32,081 nucleotides of DNA from Deinococcus sp. (GCF_018260405.1 NZ_JAGLBG010000021.1:1-32081), one strand, 5' to 3'. Counted from the stretch's first letter, positions 21,509 to 29,989 are shown. A program made the numbers and translations. Notes: generated by a model from the letters alone, not told the origin.

Positions 21509-22084
21509 ATGCGCCCCGCCGCCCCACTCTGTGCCCTGCTGCTTGCCGGTTTGTTAAGCGGCTGTTCACGCACCAAAGATACTTTTGCGCCCCGAATCGT
21601 CATCAGCAGCCCCAGCGACGGCGGAGTCAGTCAGACCCGGCATCCCCTGGTTAAGGGCTATGCTCTCGACGACGTGGGAGTCACCAGAATTACCGTGGAC
21701 GGCAAGACCATTGCGCTTCAGCCGGGCAGCCGTAAAATCGCCAATTTCCAATTTCAGGCCCAGATTGCGGGCAGCGCGGGCGAGTACGTCATCCACGCCT
21801 TCGACGCGGCTGGGCACGACAGCAAACAGACCCTGAGCCTCAGCGTGGACTCGGTCAAGCCGCAGATCAGCATCAAGAACTTTCAACGTGCCGGAAAGAC
21901 CATTCGGATTTCCGGGCTGGCGACCGACAATGTTTCTGTCGCGCAGGTCATCGTTGATGGCAATCGCCTGAACATCAATCCCGGCAAACGGGTCGAGTTC
22001 TATGCCGAGACCACCGGCGTTTATGCCGATGTTCTGGTGGTCGACGCCGCCGGGAACCAGACCGCCACCCGTGCCCAACAGTAG
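21509..22084 (+). CDS. Ig-like-domain lipoprotein
   Basis: 191 residues. The N-terminus is a lipoprotein signal with lipobox LLSGC and Cys19 as the lipid-bearing residue, so it is exported and membrane-anchored. The mature part holds two related beta-sandwich (Ig-like) repeats: about 27-110 (APRIVISSPSDGG...VKGYALDDVGVTRITVDGKTI) and 112-190 (KPQISIKNFQRAGKTIRISG...DNVSVAQVIVDGN...VDAAGN). The open frame extends far upstream to 21038, over hisZ, but the signal peptide, the TATACT box and the GC pattern all place the start at ATG 21509. Role unknown; such proteins often act in cell-surface adhesion or assembly. Confidence 0.85.
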   Translation: MRPAAPLCALLLAGLLSGCSRTKDTFAPRIVISSPSDGGVSQTRHPLVKGYALDDVGVTRITVDGKTIALQPGSRKIANFQFQAQIAGSAGEYVIHAFDAAGHDSKQTLSLSVDSVKPQISIKNFQRAGKTIRISGLATDNVSVAQVIVDGNRLNINPGKRVEFYAETTGVYADVLVVDAAGNQTATRAQQ

Positions 22085-22216
22085 AGGCTGCGCGTTAACT
22101 GAGAGGCCACACGCAAAGTAAGAGCTAGTTTGGATTTCTATAACGCTGGGAACACCTCTATGTTACCCCTTTGAGCCTCTGCAACTTCTGGTGGACGCGC
22201 CCAGCCCCGGAACCGC

Positions 22217-22222
22217 TAAGCT
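22217..22222 (+). promoter_or_regulatory. -10 box (TAAGCT) of the dedA-like gene
   Basis: TAAGCT ends 6 bases before ATG 22229, with no ribosome site between. Confidence 0.5.
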
Positions 22223-22228
22223 GAAGTA

Positions 22229-22831
22229 ATGGAGCAGTTGACTCAGGCTATTCTCGGCGCCTCGTATCTGGGCATTTTCCTCGTTGTTTTTGCGGAAACA
22301 GGGCTGCTGGTCGGGGCCGCGCTGCCCGGCGACAGCCTGTTGATCGTGGCGGGCATGGCCGCAGCCAGCCAGACCAACAAGTACCATCTCAGCCTGCCGG
22401 GTGTGATCGGCGCGGTGGTCGCCGGGGCCATTCTGGGCAGCCTCGTGGGGTACTTTCTGGGCAAGCGCTTTGGCCCGGCGATTTTCAGCCGCCAGAATTC
22501 AAGACTGTTCAAGCCCGAGTACCGCCTTCAGGCCGAAGAATTCTTTGCCAAGGAAGGCCCCAAGTCGGTCATGTTGGCCCGTTTCATTCCGTTCGTGCGG
22601 GCCGTGGTTCCAACGCTGGCGGGTGTCAGCAATATGAACTTCTCGCTGTACGCGCTTTACAGCGTCATTGGCGCGGTTCTTTGGGGGGCTGGGCTGCCCG
22701 CACTGGCTTATTACGTGGGGCAGAAGATTCCTAATCTGGACCATTACATTCTGTTGATCGTGGCTGTCGTGATGCTCCTGAGCGTCATTCCGGTGGTTAT
22801 GCGCGTCTTGTCGTCCCGCCGCGCCAGCTAA
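22229..22831 (+). CDS. DedA-family membrane protein
   Basis: 200 residues, about five membrane segments. The family block FxE(T)G...PGDSLLIVAG is seen as FAETGLLVGAALPGDSLLIVAG (about 21-42), followed by GAILGSLVGYFLGKRFG, and the second conserved block ARFIPFVRAVVPTLAGVSNMNF with its arginines. DedA proteins of this type are linked to lipid-carrier (undecaprenyl phosphate) or phospholipid transport across the membrane; the substrate here is not shown. It is a single gene with its own -10 box. Confidence 0.9.
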   Translation: MEQLTQAILGASYLGIFLVVFAETGLLVGAALPGDSLLIVAGMAAASQTNKYHLSLPGVIGAVVAGAILGSLVGYFLGKRFGPAIFSRQNSRLFKPEYRLQAEEFFAKEGPKSVMLARFIPFVRAVVPTLAGVSNMNFSLYALYSVIGAVLWGAGLPALAYYVGQKIPNLDHYILLIVAVVMLLSVIPVVMRVLSSRRAS

Positions 22832-22930
22832 AGTTTCCCAAAAAAGCTCGTATAGGGAGCTGTTGGAACCCCGACCAAAGGGACACGCTAAAGGGGGTGG
22901 CTCGGGGACGTGTACGTCATCTGGGTTATT

Positions 22931-22981
22931 TTCCCAGGTGACCGCAACTGTGCCCAGCAGCCGCCTAGGTGAACCTGGGAA
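22931..22981. repeat. 9-bp inverted repeat between dedA-like and rlmI-like genes
   Basis: TTCCCAGGT (22931-22939) and ACCTGGGAA (22973-22981) are perfect complements, 33 bases apart, between two converging genes. It could be a long-loop hairpin at both transcript ends. Nothing else is seen in 22832-23057. Confidence 0.4.
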
Positions 22982-23057
22982 TGCTTCGTTCGGAAAAACA
23001 GCTTGACCGCTTGTGGCCCTGCCGTGCCGGATAAAGCCAACCTCAGCACCTGCGCCA

Positions 23058-24281
23058 TTACTCCTTGCGTAGCAAGATGCTCTTGAGGTACAGGCTTTCC
23101 GGCACGCTCAGCAGGTGCGGGTGATCGGCGGGCTGGTAAGTCACGGCAATGACTTCTGCGGCCGCTTCCGCCGCGCCAGCCGCGACCCGCGCCGCGTCGA
23201 GCAGGTCATCCACGCGGATGTAGTGGGCACAAGTCGAAATAAGCAGGTGGCCGCCGGGCGTCAGCATCCGCAGGGCAGACTCGGCCCCGTCGGTGAAAAT
23301 ACGCTTGGCACGCGGAATATCGTCTTTACGCTTGGCGAGGGTCGGGGGGTCGAGCACGATAGCCCCGAACTGCCGCCGGTCTTTTTCCAGCGCCGCGAGC
23401 TGCTCTAGCGCGTCGCCCCAGCGCAGGCTGACTCGCACGCCGTTGGCCGCCGCCTCCTGCTCCAGCACGCTCAGCGCAACCTGGTCCTTGTCGATGGCGG
23501 TGCTCTGTGCCCCAGCTTTGGCCGCGTGCAGCGAGAAGCCCCCCGTGTAGCTGTACACGTCCAGGAAAGCCTCGCCGGGCTGCACCAGCGAGCGCATCAG
23601 GCGCCGGTTGTCGCGCTGGTCAAGGAAAAAGCCAGTCTTCTGAGCGTCCATCGGGGCAAAGTGGAGGTTCAGATCGTCTTCGAAAAACTCCACGCGCTCC
23701 GGAAGAGTGCCCCATAGGACGCCCGACACCAGTTCAAGACCTTCCTTGCGCCGCTCGCCTGTGTCGCTGCGCTCGAACGCGCAGGTGGCTCCTGTTTCTT
23801 CCCGCAGCGCCTTCAGAATCATTTCACGGTGCCGCTCGACGCCCGCGTTGCGAAACTGCACACTCAGCACGTCGCCGAACTGATCGGCTACCACGCCCGG
23901 CAGCCCGTCAGCCTCGGCGTGCAGCACCCGTATGGCGTTGGTGCCGGTCATGCGGCCCCTGCGCCGTTCCAGCGCCGCCCGGATACGCTGACGGTAGAAT
24001 TTCTGGTCGATTTCGCCGCCGTCCCAGTTCAGCATCCGCAGCGGGGTCGCGCCCTGCTCGTTGAAGTACCCGCGCCCAACCAGCCGCCCGCCCTCGTCTC
24101 GCACGTCTACGACCTCACCGGGGGCCAGGCCGGGGGCCGCGTCCTCAATATCCCCGCTGTGCCCGAATGGATAGCGCCCGGCGATCCGGCGCACGGCAGA
24201 AGTCTTGAGGATCACCGAGGGCAATTTGGAGGTGTATTTTCTGGGGGCGGTCTTGGAAGGGGTTTTAACGGGCTTGCTCAC
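23058..24281 (-). CDS. Class I rRNA (cytosine-C5) methyltransferase, RlmI-like
   Basis: 407 residues. An N-terminal PUA-like RNA-binding part (LKTSAVRRIAGRYPFGHSGDI...GEVVDVRDEGGRLVGRGYFNEQ), an RlmI/RlmK-type middle domain (RIRAALERRRGR...RVLHAEADGLPGVVADQFGD), then the SAM-binding Rossmann domain: DVYSYTGGFSLHAAKAGA and the catalytic LDPPTLAKRKDD with Asp311. These blocks match the RlmI-like family that methylates 23S rRNA (m5C1962 in E. coli); the exact target here is inferred. The start codon is GTG (24279-24281), six bases after a TAGGCT box, so the mRNA is probably leaderless. The N-terminal Lys/Thr/Ser-rich extension of about 20 residues is not part of the family core. Confidence 0.88.
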   Translation of the reverse strand: MSKPVKTPSKTAPRKYTSKLPSVILKTSAVRRIAGRYPFGHSGDIEDAAPGLAPGEVVDVRDEGGRLVGRGYFNEQGATPLRMLNWDGGEIDQKFYRQRIRAALERRRGRMTGTNAIRVLHAEADGLPGVVADQFGDVLSVQFRNAGVERHREMILKALREETGATCAFERSDTGERRKEGLELVSGVLWGTLPERVEFFEDDLNLHFAPMDAQKTGFFLDQRDNRRLMRSLVQPGEAFLDVYSYTGGFSLHAAKAGAQSTAIDKDQVALSVLEQEAAANGVRVSLRWGDALEQLAALEKDRRQFGAIVLDPPTLAKRKDDIPRAKRIFTDGAESALRMLTPGGHLLISTCAHYIRVDDLLDAARVAAGAAEAAAEVIAVTYQPADHPHLLSVPESLYLKSILLRKE

Positions 24282-24287
24282 GCGGGC

Positions 24288-24293
24288 AGCCTA
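24288..24293 (-). promoter_or_regulatory. -10 box (TAGGCT) of the RlmI-like gene
   Basis: On the minus strand TAGGCT is followed by 6 bases and then the GTG start at 24281. Confidence 0.5.
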
Positions 24294-24543
24294 GAGCATT
24301 TGGCTCTGGAACACGCCGACTTGCCCCGGTGCGCGGCTCTGGCCGGAAGTGGAGTGCGTGGGCAACTGTGCGCGGGCGAGCGTGCGGCAAGCAACTGGCA
24401 AAGCTGCGGGCGGTGCTCCCCTTAGGCAAAGCGGCACTCATAATGGGGCCTTCCTCGCATGACTAAGGTCACGGGTGTTCCGCTCTAGACGTTATGCCCA
24501 AACCCCATGCCCAAACCTTATGAAGGCTGCTCCTAAACCACCC

Positions 24544-26712
24544 TCATTTCCCCCCGATCAGCGTTAGCCCAATCAATGCCGGATTCGCATTCTTCCCCTC
24601 GCTTACCAAGGTCACACTCTTAATCGCCACCCCCGGCTTTGGATTCACCCATTCCAGAATGGGCACATTCACGTCCAGCCCGTCACGCGTCTGCCCTGTC
24701 CAGCCCGGCGCGGCGACCATGCTTGAAGTGACTGTGTCGGTCCAGGCGCGGATATGACGCCCATATTCAAGAGGCTGCGTAACGTGCGTGCCGTCGGTGT
24801 AGGCCATGTCGTAATGACCGATGTTTTCGCGGTTGGTTGCGCTGGGCCAGCCGGTCGTATGCAAAAAGGCGATGGCGTCGGCCTTTCGCCCGATCTCGAT
24901 GGTCGCCTGCGTCGGCAGGGCTTTGGCCGCGTCCCGGCTGCCGCGCAGCATGACCGCGCCAGACACGTTAAAGGTGTAGGCCCCAAAACGCTGCACCCCC
25001 GTTTTGAGGTTCCGCAGGTCGATGTCCGGCCCCTTAAGAATCCAGCCCTGGTTGCGGTCGTCGGTGAGGCTGCGGGTAACCAGCGGAGTCAGATCGGCGC
25101 TTACGCCGGAGGCTGACGCATACGGCAACGGCTGGTACAGGTCGCGGTAGAGCAAGTCGGCATTCCTTAGCGGCGCGGCAGCCGGATTCCAGAAAGCATT
25201 GGCCGCCCGCACATACGCCACGCCCTGCTCAGCGGCCCCGTCCCAGATGCTCGGATTGCCGAAATAGCCCGTCCAGCGCGTCTGGATCATGCCGTTGATT
25301 CCGGCTCTGGCCGCGGCCTGCGCCTGCCCCTCGGCGCTGCCTACGTCGGCCCAGCTCGCGCCCAGGGTGGGGAATCCGGCGGCCTTGATCTGGCCCAGCA
25401 TCGGGAAATCGGTGCCCGGGTCGTAGTTCCAGTAGGCCACCGTAATGTCCTTGGGCAGCGCGGTGGGCACGGTGCCGGCCACCGCGTCGGCAAAAGCCGC
25501 GTCGTGCCAGATCATGGTGCTTACGTTCAGGGTCTTCAGGTAATCGTGAATCTTGACGATGTCGTCGGTAATAAGCTTTGCGTAGCCCAGCGCCTTGCCG
25601 TTCGCCTGTGCCGGAAAGCGGTCACGGTTACGCACCTCGTCGTGGCCGATGTGAATGGTTGTGGCCCCGAACGTCTCAGCGGCTTCCTTGAGCACCGGAA
25701 AGACAACCCGGCTGTACGTTTCAGGGTTCAGCGTGTCGTAGGCGTAAGGATTCTGGCTGTCAGGGTCCTGGCGCAGGTCAAGGTTCTTCCCGCCGTAAAA
25801 CATCCAGGTCGCGTGACCGGGCGTTTCGATGAGCGGGATGGGTTCTAGGCCGTAGCTGCGAACCAAATTCGCCACGCGCCGCGCCTCGGCTTTGGTCGCG
25901 CCGCCGGGGTGCGCCCAGCCGCCCGCTTTGGCCGCGTCCCACTGCACATAGTCGCTCATAATGAGAACGGCGTTGTACTTTAATTCGGCGAGCAGGGGGA
26001 TCAGTTTGTCGTTGACCCCTTGGCTGTACTGGTCAAGGTAAATCATGGCGACGCGCTGTTCCAGGGCCGGGGCGTCGCTGATGCGGGCAAAGCGCAGCCC
26101 GGCGGGCGTCAGCAGTTGCCGCAGTGTCTGCGCTCCCTCGTAGGCGCCGCGTGCGTCGGCCCCGACCACATAGGCCCCGGAAGCGTCCACCAGCAGCGCG
26201 TAGCCTTCCGGCCCCGAGGCACTTAGGCCAGCCGCCTTGATCCGGGCGGCCAGCGCCGGGTCAGCGACGGTGCCGATCACGATTTTGCCCGCTATGCCGC
26301 CCGCCGCCACCGGCAATTCCAGGCCCAGCCGCGTCTTCCACTCGGCTTTCAGGTCGCGCACCGCCCAGTTCAGTTCGAGTGCTGGGCTGCTCACCGATAC
26401 GGCCTCCGTCTGTTTCGTTGACAATTCGCCACTGCGCTGGGTGGCTAACTCCGCGCCTGGAACCCGTTTCTCGCCTGCTTGCTCCGCTGGGCTTGAAAGA
26501 TTTGCAGAACCGCTCAACCCGAGTCCGTATGAGAGGCTCAGGCCCGCGAGCGGCAATGTTCCCGCCGGATACTGCGCCGCTTTCGGCTGCGGCACTGGGG
26601 CCGAAAACGGCAACTGGGCGCGGGCCTGGGCTACAGGCACGAACTGAACCGGCGCGGCGCTGGCCGAACCAAGCATCAGGGCGGCCACGAGGGGATACGG
26701 CAGGCGTCTCAT
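24544..26712 (-). CDS. Secreted beta-N-acetylhexosaminidase (GH20)
   Basis: 722 residues. A signal peptide (MRRLPYPLVAALMLGSASA) sends it out. After a GH20b-like N-terminal domain comes the catalytic barrel, with HIGHDEV giving the Asp358-Glu359 pair of substrate-assisted catalysis; also MIYLDQYSQG..., IPLIETPGHATWMF and the Trp-rich WNYDPG and TRWTGYFG segments. It should release GlcNAc or GalNAc from chito-oligomers, peptidoglycan or glycans. The C-terminal 150 residues form a beta-rich domain. Residues about 61-106 are encoded by a palindromic repeat inserted in frame (26395-26532); without it LPLAGLSL would run nearly straight into SSPALELNW. The start ATG has a weak AAGGGG two bases away. 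It lies downstream of an ABC sugar-binding gene on the same strand, with a repeat between, so an amino-sugar uptake role is likely. Confidence 0.92.
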   Translation of the reverse strand: MRRLPYPLVAALMLGSASAAPVQFVPVAQARAQLPFSAPVPQPKAAQYPAGTLPLAGLSLSYGLGLSGSANLSSPAEQAGEKRVPGAELATQRSGELSTKQTEAVSVSSPALELNWAVRDLKAEWKTRLGLELPVAAGGIAGKIVIGTVADPALAARIKAAGLSASGPEGYALLVDASGAYVVGADARGAYEGAQTLRQLLTPAGLRFARISDAPALEQRVAMIYLDQYSQGVNDKLIPLLAELKYNAVLIMSDYVQWDAAKAGGWAHPGGATKAEARRVANLVRSYGLEPIPLIETPGHATWMFYGGKNLDLRQDPDSQNPYAYDTLNPETYSRVVFPVLKEAAETFGATTIHIGHDEVRNRDRFPAQANGKALGYAKLITDDIVKIHDYLKTLNVSTMIWHDAAFADAVAGTVPTALPKDITVAYWNYDPGTDFPMLGQIKAAGFPTLGASWADVGSAEGQAQAAARAGINGMIQTRWTGYFGNPSIWDGAAEQGVAYVRAANAFWNPAAAPLRNADLLYRDLYQPLPYASASGVSADLTPLVTRSLTDDRNQGWILKGPDIDLRNLKTGVQRFGAYTFNVSGAVMLRGSRDAAKALPTQATIEIGRKADAIAFLHTTGWPSATNRENIGHYDMAYTDGTHVTQPLEYGRHIRAWTDTVTSSMVAAPGWTGQTRDGLDVNVPILEWVNPKPGVAIKSVTLVSEGKNANPALIGLTLIGGK
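26395..26532. repeat. Palindromic repeat family 2, full copy inside the GH20 gene
   Basis: The unit starts CGATACGGCCTCCGTCTG and ends CCGAGTCCGTATGA; the outer bases are inverted complements of each other. It matches the truncated copy beside leuB (18168-18290) through CCGTCTGTTTCGTTGAC, the GGAACC block and GAAAG.TTTGCA. It keeps the GH20 frame open, adding about 46 Ser/Gly/Glu/Ala-rich residues. Confidence 0.75.
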
Positions 26713-26816
26713 TGCCCCTTATCCTGGCCCACCCGGCTGACCAGGAGATGAGCGCTGCGGCGCAAGCACACAAAAAGACCGGAAGCCAGTGCCCCCGGCC
26801 CTGCACAAAGTAAGCT

Positions 26817-26956
26817 TTATACGGATTCCGATTGATTCGGTGCAGTTCTGAATCAATCCGAGCGTATGTGAGTAGGAACAGCATACGGGTTTCGCGGTAT
26901 GGAGCCACAGACGGCGATTTTGCGACTGTGGCGGAATTTAGCGGAATCCGTATGAC
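26817..26956. repeat. Palindromic intergenic repeat family 1, copy C (about 140 bp)
   Basis: It starts TTATACGGATTCCGATTGATTC and ends GAATTTAGCGGAATCCGTATGA, nearly perfect inverted ends of about 22 bp, the cleanest of the four copies. It fills most of the gap between the sugar-binding gene and the GH20 gene and could form a strong hairpin in a joint transcript. Confidence 0.75.
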
Positions 26957-26999
26957 ACCCACTGCCGTCTATTTTCTTGACAACCCAGCCCCGTGCGTC

Positions 27000-28223
27000 T
27001 TACAGGCTGGCGTTCCAGGCTTTGACGGTGTCGTCCAGCGCGGCCTTGACGGTCTTTTGCCCGGACATTGCCGACTCGATGTTGTCCTTGAAGACCTTGT
27101 TCAGTTTGCCTGCGTCTGGGTAGACCAGCACCAGATCCTTGGCTTTTTTCAACTCTCCAGAGGCAACGGCGCGGCCCTGCGCCACCGCGTCGGTCCCGCC
27201 CTGACGGAAAAACGGGTCGCTGCTGGCCCTGACGGTGGTGGGAAAGGTGGTTTTGGTGACCTTACTGAACGCCAGCTGATTGGCGTCGTTGGTCAGGAAC
27301 AGGGCCAGCTTGTTGGCCGCCGCCTTGTCGCGTACGCCTTTGGGCACGGCAAAGCCCATCAGTCCGGTGTGAATGACGTTGCCTGCCACATTGATCGGGT
27401 ACGGCGTGACTTTGGTCAGGTTGTAGACCGCCGGGTTGTCGTTTTGCACGCGCAGCAAAAACTGCGGCCCGGTCATCAACATGCCCAGCTTGCCCGACGA
27501 GTACAGTTCGGTCGCGCCCGTATAGCCCCGGCGCATGGTGTCTTCGGGGATATACCCCTTTTTGTACAGATCCACGTACTGCTGCACCAGCCTGATGTGT
27601 TCGGGGCTATTAAACACCGCCTGCCCCCCCTTGATGACTGGCAGCCCGGCTTCCTGAAACAGGTGCAGAAAGCTGATGCCGTCGATGTTGGGCACGAAAC
27701 CGTACAGGCCGGTCTTGTCCTTGATCTGCTTGGCGGCGGCCATCAGGGTCTGGATAGTGCGCGGCGGCTTGGCCGGATCCAGGCCCGCCTTCTTGAAGAT
27801 GTCGGTGTTGTAGGCCACCACTTTGGGCGACCAGTACCAGGGCAGCGCCAGCACTTTGCCGCCGTCGGTGAAGGTCGCCAGCGTGTTCGGGAAGTACAGC
27901 TTTTTCTGCGCGTCGGTCAGGGGCAGCGGTTCTAGGGCGCCCTGCTCGTTGAGCTTGACGACCATGTCGCTGCTGAGGTTCACGGCGGCGGGCGGGCGGC
28001 CCGAGGCCACCGAGGCCAGCAGCTTTTGCTCGATGGCGTTGGCAGGCACATCTACCCACTTGAGGTCTATGTTCGGGTTTTCCTTCTCGAACTCGGTCAC
28101 CAGACGGTTCATCTCGTCGTTGAACAGGGGCGCGAGACTGATGGTCCAGAATTCGAGCTGGGTCTTCTGTGCGCTGGCGGTCGAAAGGCCCAGCAGCGCG
28201 GCGGTCAAGAGGACTTTTTTCAT
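27000..28223 (-). CDS. ABC transporter sugar-binding protein (family 1 solute-binding)
   Basis: 407 residues. A signal peptide (MKKVLLTAALLGLSTASAQ) precedes a type I carbohydrate-binding protein: LEFWTISLAPLFNDEMNRLVTEFEKENPNIDLKWVDVP, then LLASVASGRPPAAVNLSS, ALPWYWSPKVVAYNTDIFKKAGLDP and a C-terminal GSAVASGELKKAKDL-like helix region. The frame is open upstream to 28316, but the signal peptide and an AGGAG (complement of 28229-28233) set ATG 28223. There is no lipobox, so it would be periplasmic. No permease or ATPase gene is adjacent; they must be elsewhere. The nearby secreted GH20 suggests an amino sugar or chito-oligomer as ligand, which is an inference. Confidence 0.88.
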   Translation of the reverse strand: MKKVLLTAALLGLSTASAQKTQLEFWTISLAPLFNDEMNRLVTEFEKENPNIDLKWVDVPANAIEQKLLASVASGRPPAAVNLSSDMVVKLNEQGALEPLPLTDAQKKLYFPNTLATFTDGGKVLALPWYWSPKVVAYNTDIFKKAGLDPAKPPRTIQTLMAAAKQIKDKTGLYGFVPNIDGISFLHLFQEAGLPVIKGGQAVFNSPEHIRLVQQYVDLYKKGYIPEDTMRRGYTGATELYSSGKLGMLMTGPQFLLRVQNDNPAVYNLTKVTPYPINVAGNVIHTGLMGFAVPKGVRDKAAANKLALFLTNDANQLAFSKVTKTTFPTTVRASSDPFFRQGGTDAVAQGRAVASGELKKAKDLVLVYPDAGKLNKVFKDNIESAMSGQKTVKAALDDTVKAWNASL

Positions 28224-28235
28224 GGCGACTCCTGC

Positions 28236-28297
28236 AAAACAAATAGAGTGAAAAGGCTGGGCGAGCCTCTGGAAACAGATAGAAGCGAAACAGATAG
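28236..28297 (-). promoter_or_regulatory. Repeated GAAACAGATAG sites upstream of the sugar-binding gene
   Basis: GAAACAGATAG occurs at 28272-28282 and 28287-28297 (15-bp period), and a weaker AAAACAAATAG at 28236-28246, just before the ribosome site of the sugar-binding gene. Repeated sites at a sugar-uptake gene are candidate repressor or activator binding sites. No palindrome is seen within the unit. Confidence 0.4.
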
Positions 28298-28394
28298 CAA
28301 CGCAGTGCAGGGGCAAATCTAGCGTGCCTCCGCTTATTTTTTCTGAGAATCGACACTTGTGGCCTATGGCTCGGCCCGCCCTCAGTTTAAGCGC

Positions 28395-29204
28395 TCAGTT
28401 TAGAACCCGGTCACGCTGCGGGGGCTGCCAGTCGGCCCGGAACAGCAGCGGCTGGTCCTGGTGATCGGCCCACACATACCAGACCCGCAGGCCACGGTCA
28501 TATTCGTCCAGTGGCAAAAAGGTGCTTTCACCCATCCGCAGCGTATTGACGCGCTGCCCCGCGCTGTTTTTAAAGGGGAGCCACGCATTGACCGGGTTGA
28601 TCCGCACCGGGGACCAGCCCGCCAGTTGCAGGGTGTGCTGAGACACGTTCTGAAGCTCTGCCCGGAGCTGTGCGCCGTTGTTAGTCAGGGTTAGGCTCAG
28701 ATCGGGCCGCTCGGGTACGCTAACGCGGGCAAGTCTGGCCCAGTGCTGCGCCTGCTGGGGCCGCGCCGCCTCAGGCCGCCAGCCCAGACTGGACAGCAGG
28801 CCCGCCAGCCCCGCTAGAGAGGCCGCCAGCCCCGCCGCCAGCGCGACCGGTTCCGGTGTGGCCAACCACTGCAAGAGGGTCACCAGCAGCAGCGCCAGCC
28901 CCAGCACAGTCCCGAACGCCGCCCAGAGCGCCGGGGGACGCAGCGCCGCAGGCTTGTAGGCGGCGGGCCAGAACTCGGCCAGCAGCAGGGCCGCTGCACC
29001 CAGCGCAAAAAAGGTCGGCTGGGCCAGGATTCCGGCAAACAGCAGCGTGACCCACCCCGGCGCGGCCCACCACGCGACGGCGGGAACGTGCCGCTGCTCC
29101 GCTTCCCGGAATACCCGCAGCAGCCAGTAGGCTGCGGGCAGCAGCGTGGTCAAAACGAACAGTCCGGTGGCCTGCGTATGGGCAAAGGGAAGCAGCAGGT
29201 CCAA
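28395..29204 (-). CDS. Membrane protein of unknown function
   Basis: 269 residues. About four hydrophobic segments fill the first 145 residues (ATGLFVLTTLLPAAYWLL; WVTLLFAGILAQPTFFALGAAALLLAEF; AFGTVLGLALLLVTLLQWL; LAAGLAASLAGLAGLLSSLGW); the C-terminal 120 residues are soluble and beta-rich (LSLTLTNNGAQLRAELQNVS...LRVWYVWADHQDQPLLFRADW). The start is a TTG at 29204, two bases after the moaB stop, with GGAAGG in the end of moaB as its ribosome site, so it is in an operon with moaB and translationally coupled. No family recognised; a molybdenum-related role is only a guess from the neighbour. Confidence 0.7.
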   Translation of the reverse strand: MDLLLPFAHTQATGLFVLTTLLPAAYWLLRVFREAEQRHVPAVAWWAAPGWVTLLFAGILAQPTFFALGAAALLLAEFWPAAYKPAALRPPALWAAFGTVLGLALLLVTLLQWLATPEPVALAAGLAASLAGLAGLLSSLGWRPEAARPQQAQHWARLARVSVPERPDLSLTLTNNGAQLRAELQNVSQHTLQLAGWSPVRINPVNAWLPFKNSAGQRVNTLRMGESTFLPLDEYDRGLRVWYVWADHQDQPLLFRADWQPPQRDRVLN

Positions 29205-29206
29205 AA

Positions 29207-29983
29207 TTAACGCCTTCCGAACGGACTATCAGGCAAAGAAGCCGCCGCATCAGTTGCAGACGCCGCGTGCCGCCCGATACCAGCCGCCGCTCCCTGATTC
29301 ACATGATTGGGCGTAAGACGCGCCGCTGCCGCACTGGCCTCGTCCCCGTGCGGCGTCGCTGCGCCGTTCTCAGCCTCTGCCCCGACCAGACCAGGAGACG
29401 GCGTAAGCGGCGCGACCCCAATCTGGCCGGTCTTCGGCTGGCCGTGCCTTGCTACCTCGAAGACCAGGTGGCCCACCTCGTCCTTCAAAATGCCTTCCCA
29501 CGCGGTCTGCACGGCGTTCAGGCTGCCTGGCATGGCAAAGATCAGTGCCCCGCGAGTCAGCCCCCCGGTGGCCCGCGACAGCATGGCCGCGCCGCGCACC
29601 TGGGCATACGACAGCATCCGGAACACTTCGCCGAACCCCGGCAGGGGCTTGACGAACAGCGACTCGACCACCGGAATAGTCACGTCGCGCCCGGTTAGGC
29701 CGGTGCCCCCACTGGTCAAAATGATGTCGGCTTCGCGCAGCAGCCGTGTCAGCAGGGCGCGAATCTCGATGGCGTCGTCCTGGACGATGACGTGCTCGAC
29801 CAGCTCATGGCCGCTGGCCAGAACTTCCGACTTCAGGTAGTTGCCGCTACTGTCGCTTTCGGAGGTGCGCGTGTCGCTGATCGTCACGACAGCTAGCCGC
29901 ACCCTCCCCGGAGCCGCCGCCTGGTGCCGAGGAGTGGATGTAGAAGGATTGAGGGGCACCTGAACGCGTGTAAAGTCGGTCAT
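29207..29983 (-). CDS. MoaB/Mog-type molybdenum cofactor protein
   Basis: 258 residues. The MoaB/Mog domain (about 25-187) is clear: VRLAVVTISDTRT, the SGGTGLTGRDVTIP molybdopterin-binding loop (91-104), PLPGFGEVFRMLS, GALIFAMPGSLNAVQTAW and a C-terminal ILKDEVGHLVFE. Such proteins adenylate molybdopterin before metal insertion (Mog) or are close homologues of less certain role (MoaB); I cannot separate the two. After residue 187 an Ala/Gly/Thr/Pro-rich tail of about 70 residues is unusual for the family and probably disordered. On the minus strand TATCGT lies six bases before the ATG, so the transcript is probably leaderless. The next gene follows after two bases. Confidence 0.9.
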   Translation of the reverse strand: MTDFTRVQVPLNPSTSTPRHQAAAPGRVRLAVVTISDTRTSESDSSGNYLKSEVLASGHELVEHVIVQDDAIEIRALLTRLLREADIILTSGGTGLTGRDVTIPVVESLFVKPLPGFGEVFRMLSYAQVRGAAMLSRATGGLTRGALIFAMPGSLNAVQTAWEGILKDEVGHLVFEVARHGQPKTGQIGVAPLTPSPGLVGAEAENGAATPHGDEASAAAARLTPNHVNQGAAAGIGRHAASATDAAASLPDSPFGRR

Positions 29984-29989
29984 GCCCTC

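Noticed and set aside
24293..24303. CTAGAGCATTT similar to the start of the 141-bp repeat
   Set aside because: Only about ten bases match and the rest is unlike the repeat; the site belongs to the RlmI-like promoter. Treated as chance.
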